From Streptomyces sp. CB01635 (lineage in GTDB: Bacteria > Actinomycetota > Actinomycetes > Streptomycetales > Streptomycetaceae), in the NCBI RefSeq assembly GCF_002803065.1, contig NZ_NNBL01000018.1, positions 105,207-169,206 of the forward strand: 64,000 nt of DNA, read 5' to 3'. The position numbers were made by a program, and so were the translations under genes. Below are positions 50,711 to 58,556 of this stretch, one piece after another; position 1 is the first letter of the stretch, and the number at the start of each line of letters is the position of its first letter. The notes beneath the pieces are model-generated. The model made no database searches, was not told where the DNA came from, and saw only the letters and a program-made list of their open reading frames with translations.

Positions 50711-50944
50711 GCGGCCCTCCTTGCCCGGCGGCGCCCCCGTTCGGGGGCGGCGCTCAAGTACCGCTGGTTCTCCAGTGCGCGTGCGGTGCCCGTCCCCGCG
50801 CTGCGCGACTCGGCGGTACCGAAGAGCCTAGAACGCCTATGCGCCGGTGGGGAGATCATTACCGTCATTGCTGTCGCTGTGCCTGCGAGTCGGCCGTTGC
50901 CGGGAAACCGGAAAGTCGGCCGGAATTGTTGCCTGGAAAACAGT

Positions 50945-50979
50945 CGGCTGCGGGTACCCGGTAGAGGCACCCGCAGCCG
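50945..50979 (-). terminator. Hairpin terminator after arc
   Basis: CGGCTGCGGGT and ACCCGCAGCCG pair over 11 bases around a 13-base loop, ten bases beyond the arc stop. On the minus strand ACTGTTTTCC follows, a U-rich tract, so arc should be transcribed separately from dop. Confidence 0.7.
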
Positions 50980-50988
50980 CCCTGCCTT

Positions 50989-52755
50989 TTACAGGTACTG
51001 CCCGGTGTTCGCCACCGTGTCGATGGAGCGGCCGGTGTCTGCGCCCTGCTTTCCGGTGACGAGCGTACGGATGTAAACGATCCGTTCGCCCTTCTTACCG
51101 GAGATGCGAGCCCAGTCGTCCGGGTTGGTGGTGTTCGGCAGGTCCTCGTTCTCCTTGAACTCGTCCACGCAAGCCTGGAGGAGGTGGGAGACCCTGAGGC
51201 CCTTCTGGTTGTGTTCGAGGAAGGCCTTGATGGCTGCCTTCTTGGCGCGTCCGACGATGTTCTCGATCATGGCGCCCGAGTTGAAGTCCTTGAAGTACAG
51301 GACTTCCTTGTCGCCGTTGGCGTACGTGACCTCGAGGAAGCGGTTCTCCTCGCTTTCCGCGTACATCTGCTCCACGGCGGTCTGGATCATTCCGTGGACC
51401 GTGCTGGCGCGGTCGCCGCCGTGCTCTCCGAGGTCGTCGGAGTGCAGCGGGAGGCGGGCGGTCAGGTACTTGGCGAAGATGTCCTTGGCCGCTTCGGCGT
51501 CCGGGCGCTCGATCTTGATCTTCACGTCGAGTCGTCCGGGCCGCAGGATCGCGGGGTCGATCATGTCCTCACGGTTGGAGGCGCCGATCACGACCACGTT
51601 CTCCAGGCCTTCCACGCCGTCGATCTCGGCGAGCAGCTGGGGGACGATGGTGTTCTCCACGTCCGAGCTGACGCCGGATCCACGGGTGCGGAAGAGGGAT
51701 TCCATCTCGTCGAAGAAGACGATGACGGGTGTGCCCTCGCTGGCCTTCTCACGCGCTCGCTGGAAGACGAGGCGGATCTGCCGCTCGGTCTCGCCGACGT
51801 ACTTGTTGAGCAGTTCGGGACCCTTGATGTTGAGGAAGAAGCTCTTGCCCGTGGCCTGTCCGGTCACTTCCGCGACCTTCTTGGCAAGGGAGTTGGCCAC
51901 TGCCTTGGCGATCAGGGTCTTGCCGCAGCCGGGAGGCCCGTAGAGCAGGACGCCCTTGGGCGGCCGCAGCTCGTGCTCCTTGAACAGGTCCGGGTAGAGG
52001 TAGGGGAGCTCGACCGCGTCGCGGATCAGTTCGATCTGGTTGCCCAGGCCGCCGATCTGCTCGTAGCCGATGTCCGGGACCTCTTCGAGGACGAGCTCTT
52101 CGACTTCGCTCTTGGGTACGACTTCGTAGACATAGCCGGATCGGGGTTCGAGCAGGAGGGCGTCGCCGGGGCGGATGTTGATGTCGAGGAGAGGTTCGGC
52201 GAGCCGGACCACGCGTTCTTCATCGGTGTGCCCCACCACCAGGGCGCGCTCGCCGTCCTCGAGGATCTCCTTGAGGGTGACGATGTCGCCGACGCTCTCG
52301 TACTCCATGGCCTCGACCACGTTGAGCGCTTCGTTGAGCATCACTTCCTGGCCGCGCCTGAGCTCTTCGAGCTCCACGCTGGGGCTCACGTTCACCCGGA
52401 GCTTGCGGCCGCCGGTGAAGATGTCGGCGGTACCGTCCTCGTTCGCCACGAGGAAGACTCCGAAGCCGGCCGGCGGCTGTGCGAGCCGGTCGACTTCCTC
52501 CTTGAGGGCCACGATCTGGTCGCGGGCCTCCCTGAGCGTGTTGGCGAGCCGCTCGTTCTGTGCGGACACGCCGGCCAGGTTGGTCTGCAGCTCGACGATC
52601 CGCTCTTCGAGAATCCTCGTATGACGCGGAGAGTCGGCGAGCTTGCGTCGCAGGACGGCGATCTCCTGCTCAAGATAGGCAATCTGACCGGCGGGGTCGT
52701 CGGACCCTCTTCCCGGGCGGATGCCGCGGTTCATGTCGTCGTCGTGGGCTGCCAC
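50989..52755 (-). CDS. arc: Proteasomal AAA+ ATPase Arc/Mpa
   Basis: The 588-residue protein has an N-terminal coiled coil (about 20-92) that captures Pup, tandem OB folds (about 95-225) and one AAA domain with Walker A GPPGCGKT (273-280), Walker B VIVFFDEME (DE at 349-350), sensor GASNREDMID and arginine finger region RPGRLDVKI. The C-terminal GQYL supplies the penultimate Tyr used to open the proteasome gate. GTG 52755 has GGAGG upstream. A minus-strand promoter is possible at TTTCAA-16-TAGGGT (52821-52794). Divergent from a ferredoxin gene. Confidence 0.95.
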   Translation of the reverse strand: MAAHDDDMNRGIRPGRGSDDPAGQIAYLEQEIAVLRRKLADSPRHTRILEERIVELQTNLAGVSAQNERLANTLREARDQIVALKEEVDRLAQPPAGFGVFLVANEDGTADIFTGGRKLRVNVSPSVELEELRRGQEVMLNEALNVVEAMEYESVGDIVTLKEILEDGERALVVGHTDEERVVRLAEPLLDINIRPGDALLLEPRSGYVYEVVPKSEVEELVLEEVPDIGYEQIGGLGNQIELIRDAVELPYLYPDLFKEHELRPPKGVLLYGPPGCGKTLIAKAVANSLAKKVAEVTGQATGKSFFLNIKGPELLNKYVGETERQIRLVFQRAREKASEGTPVIVFFDEMESLFRTRGSGVSSDVENTIVPQLLAEIDGVEGLENVVVIGASNREDMIDPAILRPGRLDVKIKIERPDAEAAKDIFAKYLTARLPLHSDDLGEHGGDRASTVHGMIQTAVEQMYAESEENRFLEVTYANGDKEVLYFKDFNSGAMIENIVGRAKKAAIKAFLEHNQKGLRVSHLLQACVDEFKENEDLPNTTNPDDWARISGKKGERIVYIRTLVTGKQGADTGRSIDTVANTGQYL

Positions 52756-53009
52756 GGTCCTCACCTCCTCCAAGGGGAGCTGGACGCTTCCAGACCCTAC
52801 CTGGGTGGGTGTCGATTGAAACCCCTAGATCAAAAAGACGATGGGGGTGTGTCCGATCTTCACCCTTGCGCTCTCCCTCACGCCAGGGGAATACCCACCC
52901 AACATGATTGGGAAGCGGGCGGTTGTAGGGTCGAAGTGTTCAACACCCGTCGGAGCTGGCCCGACTTGCTGGTACGCGGGGCGGTTCGAGGCAGGAAACG
53001 GCAGGAGAT

Positions 53010-53324
53010 ATGAGCGTGCAGCAGGAGGCCGGATCCGGCATCGACAGCGGTGTCGCCCTTGAGGTGTGGATCGACCAGGACCTCTGCACCGGCGACGGGA
53101 TCTGCGCGCAGTACGCGCCGGAGGTCTTCGAGCTGGACATCGACGGACTGGCCTATGTGAAGGGCGCGGAGGACGAGCTGTTGCAGGCGCAGGGGGCCAC
53201 CACCCCGGTGCCGCTGCCGCTGTTGAACGATGTCGTGGACTCCGCGAAGGAGTGCCCGGGCGACTGCATTCATGTACGTCGTGTTTCGGACAGGGTGGAG
53301 GTCTACGGTCCTGACGCGGAGTGA
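53010..53324 (+). CDS. Ferredoxin
   Basis: The 104-residue protein has the P450-type [3Fe-4S]/[4Fe-4S] ferredoxin pattern: EVWIDQDLCTGDGICAQYAP (Cys-x5-Cys) and FELDIDGLAYV. The C-terminal cysteine region reads KECPGDCIHVRR, with an extra Cys where most have CPxEAI. A loop of about 25 residues is inserted between the halves. It is divergent from arc across 254 bases. A redox partner is not evident; the conservon P450 is 24 kb away. Confidence 0.85.
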   Translation: MSVQQEAGSGIDSGVALEVWIDQDLCTGDGICAQYAPEVFELDIDGLAYVKGAEDELLQAQGATTPVPLPLLNDVVDSAKECPGDCIHVRRVSDRVEVYGPDAE

Positions 53325-53366
53325 CCGCGAGGTTCCTGGGCGTCACTCGACGTAGGGAAGGGCCAA

Positions 53367-53413
53367 CGAAAGGGGCCCGTGCCGCCGTTCCCGGCGGGCA
53401 CGGGCCCCTTTCG
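53367..53413. terminator. Bidirectional hairpin between ferredoxin and lipoprotein-like gene
   Basis: Arms beginning CGAAAGGGGCCCGTGCC and ending GGGCACGGGCCCCTTTCG pair over about 20 bases with one bulged G. They lie between convergent genes and have A/T runs on both sides of the stem. Confidence 0.8.
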
Positions 53414-53424
53414 TATGGTGCGCG

Positions 53425-54003
53425 TCAGATGCTGCGGGCCTCCGCGGGAGTGGAGCGCACGAACGCGTCGCCCTTCCACTGCCACTTGGCCTTGTCCTGG
53501 GTGTCGGGGCAGCAACTGGGGACGGCGGCGCTGGAGTAGCCGAGGAGCGTGGCGGTGACGGCCTTGTCGCGTACCGCTACGTCGTCGGCGGTGAGCCGGT
53601 CCTTCGGGTCGACGAGGGTGGCGACGATGCGCGGCGCGGCGTTGGCCTCGTGGGGCTGGGTGAGGACGTAGACGCCGTTCGGCGGGGTGCCGGAGCCGGC
53701 GTCGCAGCGGACCACGGCGACGGTTTCCGGCCTGCCGTCACCGTCGAGGTCCCCGGTGGCCTTCTTCACCACGAGGATCTTGGCGGGGCCGCACTCGAGC
53801 GGGAAGTGGACGGCGGCCGGGTCGGGCGGTGCGGCGGTGGTTCTGGTGCCGACGGACTGTGTTGCCGGCTGGGCCGCGGTGGCCGCGCCGGGCTGCAGGA
53901 ACGAGGAGACCGCGACGACGGCCGATACGGCCGCGGCGGTCGCGAGCCAGTGGATGGGGCGGGTGGTTGTGTGCGCCAGTTCCGGGACGGCGGGGTGCTG
54001 CAC
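53425..54003 (-). CDS. Exported protein with calcium-type repeat-like motif, unknown function
   Basis: The 192-residue protein has one hydrophobic segment near residues 15-40 (signal or anchor) and an Ala/Thr/Pro-rich stretch. A domain follows with ATGDLDGDGRPETVAVV, an Asp-rich loop like those in FG-GAP/VCBS calcium sites, and Cys residues in LECGPAK, VVRCDAG and PSCCPDT. GTG 54003 has AGGAG upstream. Not a named family. Converges on the ferredoxin gene. Confidence 0.7.
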   Translation of the reverse strand: MQHPAVPELAHTTTRPIHWLATAAAVSAVVAVSSFLQPGAATAAQPATQSVGTRTTAAPPDPAAVHFPLECGPAKILVVKKATGDLDGDGRPETVAVVRCDAGSGTPPNGVYVLTQPHEANAAPRIVATLVDPKDRLTADDVAVRDKAVTATLLGYSSAAVPSCCPDTQDKAKWQWKGDAFVRSTPAEARSI

Positions 54004-54148
54004 TAGGAGTGTCTCCTGTGAGGGCTGTGCCGGTGGGGGTGGCCAGCATCGTGCCATACCTCACACCGTGGGGGAACGTCAGGGTCCGCTGATTCTCAGC
54101 TTCCTCACGTGTCCTTGCCGTATCGTGCGCGCCACTTCTCAACGAACG

Positions 54149-54198
54149 GGCGCCGCCGTCGAGTTCCCCCGATATGCGGGGAACTCGACGGCGGCGCC
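54149..54198. terminator. Long perfect hairpin after trmI
   Basis: A perfect 21-base stem (54149-54169 with 54178-54198) and an eight-base loop, 25 bases past the trmI stop, between trmI and the exported protein gene (both minus strand). Confidence 0.75.
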
Positions 54199-54222
54199 TG
54201 TGCGTTGTCTCGGGTGTTCGGG

Positions 54223-55128
54223 TCAGCGCCCGGCGTTGCCGCCGTCCGCGTTCGGGCCCGAGTAGTCCTCGCCGTACGCGCCCTTGGCGGGGCGACGGCG
54301 GCGCATGGGCGGCTCGACGCCGTCCGCGAGGCGGCGGGCGGTGAGGAGGAAGCCGGTGTGGCCGATCATGCGGTGGTCCGGCCGGACGGCCAGGCCCTCG
54401 ACGTGCCAGTTGCGGATCATCGACTCCCAGGACGTCGGCTCGTTGAAGCAGCCGATCTCGCGGATGGACTCGACGGTCCGTGCGAGCTGGGTGGTGGTGG
54501 CGACGTAGCAGCAGAGGATGCCGCCGGGGACGAGGGCCTTGGAGACGACCTCGAGGCACTCCCAGGGGGCGAGCATGTCGAGGATGACGCGGTCCACGTC
54601 GGCGTCGCTCAGGTTGTCCTGGAGGTCGCCGACGGTGAGCTGCCACGCGGGGTGCGAGCCGCCGAAGTAGCGCTCCACGTTCTGCGTGGCGATCTCGGCG
54701 AAGTCCTCGCGACGCTCGTAGGAGTGCAGCATGCCCTCGTCGCCGATGGCGCGCAGCAGGAAGCTGCTCAGCGAGCCGGAGCCGACGCCTGCCTCGACGA
54801 CGCGTGCGCCGGGGAAGATGTCGGCGAAGGCCAGGATCTGCCCCGCGTCCTTGGGGTAGACCACGGCGGCGCCGCGGGGCATGGACAGGACGTAGTCGGG
54901 GAGCAGGGGGCGCAGCGCGAGGTAGGCGACGTTTCCGGTGGTGCGGACAACGCTGCCCTCGGGAGCACCGATCAGCTCGTCGTGCGGGAAGGAACCCTTG
55001 TGGGTGTGGAAGTTCTTCCCGGCCTCGAGCGTGAACGTGTAGTGGCGGCCCTTGGGGTCGGTCAGCTGTACCTGGTCCCCGACCTTGAAGGGCCCGCGTC
55101 GGCGGGCGGCACCGGTCGGTTCGGACAT
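54223..55128 (-). CDS. trmI: tRNA (adenine-58-N1)-methyltransferase TrmI
   Basis: The 301-residue protein begins with the N-terminal beta domain (GPFKVGDQVQLTDPKGRHYTF; HTHKGSFPHDELIG) and a Rossmann methyltransferase (VVEAGVGSGSLSSFLLRAIG; VDRVILDMLAPWECLEVV; GGILCCYVATTTQL). It matches Rv2118c, whose product makes m1A58 in tRNA as a tetramer. The last 30 residues are a basic, disordered tail. Confidence 0.92.
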   Translation of the reverse strand: MSEPTGAARRRGPFKVGDQVQLTDPKGRHYTFTLEAGKNFHTHKGSFPHDELIGAPEGSVVRTTGNVAYLALRPLLPDYVLSMPRGAAVVYPKDAGQILAFADIFPGARVVEAGVGSGSLSSFLLRAIGDEGMLHSYERREDFAEIATQNVERYFGGSHPAWQLTVGDLQDNLSDADVDRVILDMLAPWECLEVVSKALVPGGILCCYVATTTQLARTVESIREIGCFNEPTSWESMIRNWHVEGLAVRPDHRMIGHTGFLLTARRLADGVEPPMRRRRPAKGAYGEDYSGPNADGGNAGR

Positions 55129-55189
55129 GTGACCAGCCTACCGGTCCGCTGGGGGCCCGCGGACCAGGGGCGCGGGGGTGCGGGCCCGG

Positions 55190-56716
55190 TCAGGAGGGGC
55201 GGGCCATGGCCTTGACGAAGGCGCGCTCCACGTCGGCGGCGGACAGGACGCCGTAGATGGCGCCGCTCTCCTCGACGACGAGGTACTCGGTGGCGGGGGT
55301 GGCACGGAGGGTGTCGAGGAGTTCCTCGCCGGCGAGTTCCGCGGAGACGCGCATGCCGTCGGTGAGGTCCTGGGCGAGGCCGCTCACCGCGACCCAGGGG
55401 CGGCGGTGTTCCGGTACGCCGACGATGGCGGCCTCGCGGACGAGGGACCTGGGTTCTCCGTCGGCGTCGACGATGACGAGGGCGCGGGCGCCCGCCTCGT
55501 TGGCGCGGCGCAGGGCCTCGGAGAGTGGGGTGGCGCTCTCCACGGGGACGGCGCGGCGGGTGAGGGTGCGGGCGCGCAGTTCCGGGAGGTGTTCGCGCAG
55601 GCGGGCCATGCGGAGGCTGTTGCCGGCGCCGGTCCAGATGATCGCGGCGAGGATGGCGGCGAGCAGGGCGTCGGTGACGGTGTCCATGCCGCTGACGTCC
55701 GCGGGGCCTTCGCCGAGGGCGCCGGACTGGGTGAGCAGGGGCAGTCCGAGGAGGACGGTGACGGCGAGGGCGCGGCCGACCCAGGCGGCGGCGACGGTGC
55801 CGCTCATGGGCTTGCCGGTGATCTTCCAGACGATCGCGCGCAGCATGCGGCCGCCGTCGAGGGGCAGGCCGGGCAGCAGGTTGAACGCGGCGACGATGAG
55901 GTTGGAGATCATCAGTCCCGCGAGCAGGACGCCGGGCACGGTGCCGGGTTCCACGGCGAGCATGCCGAGGTAGAAGACGCCGGCCAGGACGAGGGAGAGC
56001 AGAGGTCCGACGAAGGCGAGCACGAACTCGCGTCCCGGTGTCTCGGACTCCTTCTCGATCTCGGACACGCCGCCGAAGAACTGCAGCTGGATGCGGCGCA
56101 CCGGCAGCTTGAAGCGGAGCGCGGCGACGGTGTGCGCGAGTTCGTGGACGAGTACGGAGGCGTAGAACGCGACCGCGAAGAAGAGGGAGACGAGGTAGCG
56201 GGCGGCGCCGAGTTCGGGCAGGACGTGGTCGAGCTGGCCGCCGAAGACCCAGGTGATGAGGGCGGCGACGAGGAACCAGCTGGGCGCGACGTAGACGGGG
56301 ACGCCGAAGGGGCGGCCCATGAGCAGTCCGCCTCGGGGTTCGGGTGCCTTGGTGGGGCGGCGGCCGCTTGTCGCGGGGGTCCGGGCCGGGGGCTCGGGGT
56401 CGGCCGGGCGCGTGTCGTCGCCGTCGGCGGAGGCGGGCTCGGTGAACGGGTCCGGGCCGGGGGCGGTGTCAGGCGCGCTGTCGGAGGTCTCGCTCGGGTC
56501 GGCCGGGGTGGTGTCCTCGCCGTCGGCCGGGGCGGCGGGGTCGGGGTGTTCCGTGTGCGGGGGCTCTTCCGGGTCCTGGGGCGCGTGCGGCACGGAGTTC
56601 GCTCGGGCCGCGCCGTTCACGGGTGTTGGGGGCACGGGGGGCGTGGGGCCGGGGCGGGCGGCCTGGTGGTCGTCCGTCGTGCCGCTGCCGGGCTGCGGCC
56701 GGCCGCTGTCGTCCAC
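55190..56716 (-). CDS. Site-2 protease family M50 metalloprotease with CBS domains
   Basis: The 508-residue protein has a long Pro/Asp-rich N-terminal region (1 to about 128), then membrane helices with the zinc site HELAH (191-195) and the third ligand in NLLPGLPLDGGRMLRA, followed by two C-terminal CBS domains from about 385. S2P/SpoIVFB-type proteases cut within membranes, releasing regulators; CBS domains often bind ATP. Divergent from the RecB-like nuclease. Confidence 0.88.
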   Translation of the reverse strand: MDDSGRPQPGSGTTDDHQAARPGPTPPVPPTPVNGAARANSVPHAPQDPEEPPHTEHPDPAAPADGEDTTPADPSETSDSAPDTAPGPDPFTEPASADGDDTRPADPEPPARTPATSGRRPTKAPEPRGGLLMGRPFGVPVYVAPSWFLVAALITWVFGGQLDHVLPELGAARYLVSLFFAVAFYASVLVHELAHTVAALRFKLPVRRIQLQFFGGVSEIEKESETPGREFVLAFVGPLLSLVLAGVFYLGMLAVEPGTVPGVLLAGLMISNLIVAAFNLLPGLPLDGGRMLRAIVWKITGKPMSGTVAAAWVGRALAVTVLLGLPLLTQSGALGEGPADVSGMDTVTDALLAAILAAIIWTGAGNSLRMARLREHLPELRARTLTRRAVPVESATPLSEALRRANEAGARALVIVDADGEPRSLVREAAIVGVPEHRRPWVAVSGLAQDLTDGMRVSAELAGEELLDTLRATPATEYLVVEESGAIYGVLSAADVERAFVKAMARPS

Positions 56717-56922
56717 GGTGATCCCTCGGTCCCCTCGTTAGAAATCCCTCGCTCCTGCCGTTGCACGATCATGCAGGGCGAGGGGGTCTGCCGTCGATGG
56801 TATGCGTCCGGTGTGGCGCGGCCCTCGCCGACTCCCCTGCGGCGCCGCAGGGCTCCGCTTCCCAGGACGCCCGTGACGCGTTCGTACCTGACTGTCAGTG
56901 GCTGCCCGTAAGGTCTGTCGTC

Positions 56923-57780
56923 ATGGAAACCAGCACCGAAGGGGCCGCCGCGGCCGCTCGCCCTGCGTCGCTCTCGCCGTCGCGCGCGAGCGACTTCATG
57001 CAGTGCCCGTTGCTCTACCGGTTCCGGGTGATCGACAAGCTGCCCGAGAAGCCGAGCGAGGCGGCGACGCGCGGCACGCTGGTGCACGCCGTGCTGGAGA
57101 GACTGTTCGACGCGCCCGCGGGCGAGCGGACGGCCCCGCGGGCCAAGTCGCTCATTCCCGGCCAGTGGGATCGGCTGCGTGAGGTGAAGCCGGAGCTGGC
57201 CGAGCTGTTCGCGGACGACGGCGAGGGCGAGCGGATGGCGCGCTGGCTCGGCGAGGCGGAGCAGCTCGTCGAGCGCTGGTTCACGCTGGAGGACCCGACG
57301 CGTCTGGAGCCCGCCGAGCGGGAGCTGTTCGTCGAGGCCCAGCTGGACTCGGGCCTGAAGCTGCGCGGCATCATCGACCGGGTCGACGTGGCGCCGACGG
57401 GCGAGGTCCGGATCGTCGACTACAAGACGGGCAAGGCCCCGCGCCCCGAGTACGCGGAGGGCGCGCTCTTCCAGATGAAGTTCTACGCGCTGGTGGTGTG
57501 GCGCCTGAAGGGGGTCGTGCCGCGGCGGCTCCAGCTGGTCTATCTGGGCAGCGGTGATGTACTGACGTACGACCCGGTGGTGGCGGACCTGGAGCGGGTG
57601 GAGCGCAAGCTGCACGCGCTCTGGGAGGCGATCCAGCTGGCCACGGAGACGGGCGAGTGGCGGCCGCGCCCGACGAAGCTGTGCGGTTGGTGTGACCATC
57701 AGGCGGTTTGCCCGGAGTTCGGTGGGACTCCCCCGCCGTATCCGCTTCAGATCGGGGTGCCCGGGTCGGAGAGCAGCTAG
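56923..57780 (+). CDS. RecB/Cas4-like PD-(D/E)XK nuclease with predicted Fe-S cluster
   Basis: The 285-residue protein begins with LSPSRASDFMQCPLLYRF, followed by GTLVHAVLERLF (His), GIIDRVDVA (Asp) and VRIVDYKTGKAP (Asp, Lys): the RecB/Cas4 nuclease motifs. Cys28 and C-terminal Cys254, 257 and 263 (KLCGWCDHQAVCPEF) form the four-cysteine iron-sulfur site of AddB and Cas4 enzymes. It matches Rv2119 in the same synteny position. No helicase domain. Confidence 0.88.
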   Translation: METSTEGAAAAARPASLSPSRASDFMQCPLLYRFRVIDKLPEKPSEAATRGTLVHAVLERLFDAPAGERTAPRAKSLIPGQWDRLREVKPELAELFADDGEGERMARWLGEAEQLVERWFTLEDPTRLEPAERELFVEAQLDSGLKLRGIIDRVDVAPTGEVRIVDYKTGKAPRPEYAEGALFQMKFYALVVWRLKGVVPRRLQLVYLGSGDVLTYDPVVADLERVERKLHALWEAIQLATETGEWRPRPTKLCGWCDHQAVCPEFGGTPPPYPLQIGVPGSESS

Positions 57781-57818
57781 CAGGGCAGAATGGGCCGGGA
57801 CTACCTAAGGAGAGTTAC

Positions 57819-58490
57819 GTGGCGATCCGCGTCCTACTGGTCGACGACCAGCCGCTGCTCCGTACCGGGTTCCGGATGATTCTGGAGGCCGAGCAGGACA
57901 TCGCGGTCGTCGGCGAGGCCGGAGACGGCCTGCAGGCGCTCGACCAGGTACGTGCCCTGCAGCCCGATGTGGTGTTGATGGACATCCGTATGCCGCGGAT
58001 GGACGGTGTCGAGGCGACCCGGCAGATCACGGGCCCCGGACGGGACGGTCCGGCGAAGGTGCTCGTCCTGACGACGTTCGACCTCGACGAGTACGTGGTG
58101 GAGGCGCTGCGCGCCGGCGCCAGTGGCTTCCTGCTGAAGGACGCTCCGGCCAATGAGCTGGTGCAGGCGATCCGGGTGGTCGCGGCGGGCGAGGCGATGC
58201 TCGCGCCGAGCATCACGCGTCGGCTGCTCGACAAGTACGCGGACCATCTGCCGTCCGGCGACGAGCCGGTGCCCGACACACTGCACACGCTGACCGAGCG
58301 TGAGGTCGAGGTCCTCAAGCTCGTGGCCCGTGGCCTGTCGAACGCGGAGATCGCGGCGGATCTGTTCGTCAGTGAGACGACGGTGAAGACCCATGTCGGC
58401 CATGTGCTGACGAAGTTGGGGCTGCGCGACCGCGTGCAGGCGGCGGTGTACGCGTACGAGAGCGGTCTGGTGCGTCCCGGCGCCCAGTAG
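57819..58490 (+). CDS. NarL/FixJ-family orphan response regulator
   Basis: The 223-residue protein has a receiver domain with Asp9-Asp10, phospho-acceptor Asp55 (VVLMDIRMP) and the Lys in GFLLKDAP, and a LuxR-type HTH (LTEREVEVLKLVARGLSNAE; VSETTVKTHVGHVLTKLGL). GTG 57819 has AAGGAGAG upstream. No kinase is adjacent, so it is an orphan regulator. It starts 38 bases after the nuclease gene and may be co-transcribed with it. Confidence 0.9.
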   Translation: MAIRVLLVDDQPLLRTGFRMILEAEQDIAVVGEAGDGLQALDQVRALQPDVVLMDIRMPRMDGVEATRQITGPGRDGPAKVLVLTTFDLDEYVVEALRAGASGFLLKDAPANELVQAIRVVAAGEAMLAPSITRRLLDKYADHLPSGDEPVPDTLHTLTEREVEVLKLVARGLSNAEIAADLFVSETTVKTHVGHVLTKLGLRDRVQAAVYAYESGLVRPGAQ

Positions 58491-58516
58491 GAACGGCAAC
58501 AGCTCAATGACCAGGC

Positions 58517-58551
58517 CGGTGGCCGCCTCCCGCGAAAGGAGGCGGCCACCG
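58517..58551 (+). terminator. Terminator between response regulator and substrate-binding gene
   Basis: CGGTGGCCGCCTCC and GGAGGCGGCCACCG form a 14-base perfect stem with loop CGCGAAA, followed by TTCTGTTAC on the plus strand. It probably serves both convergent genes. Confidence 0.8.
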
Positions 58552-58556
58552 TTCTG

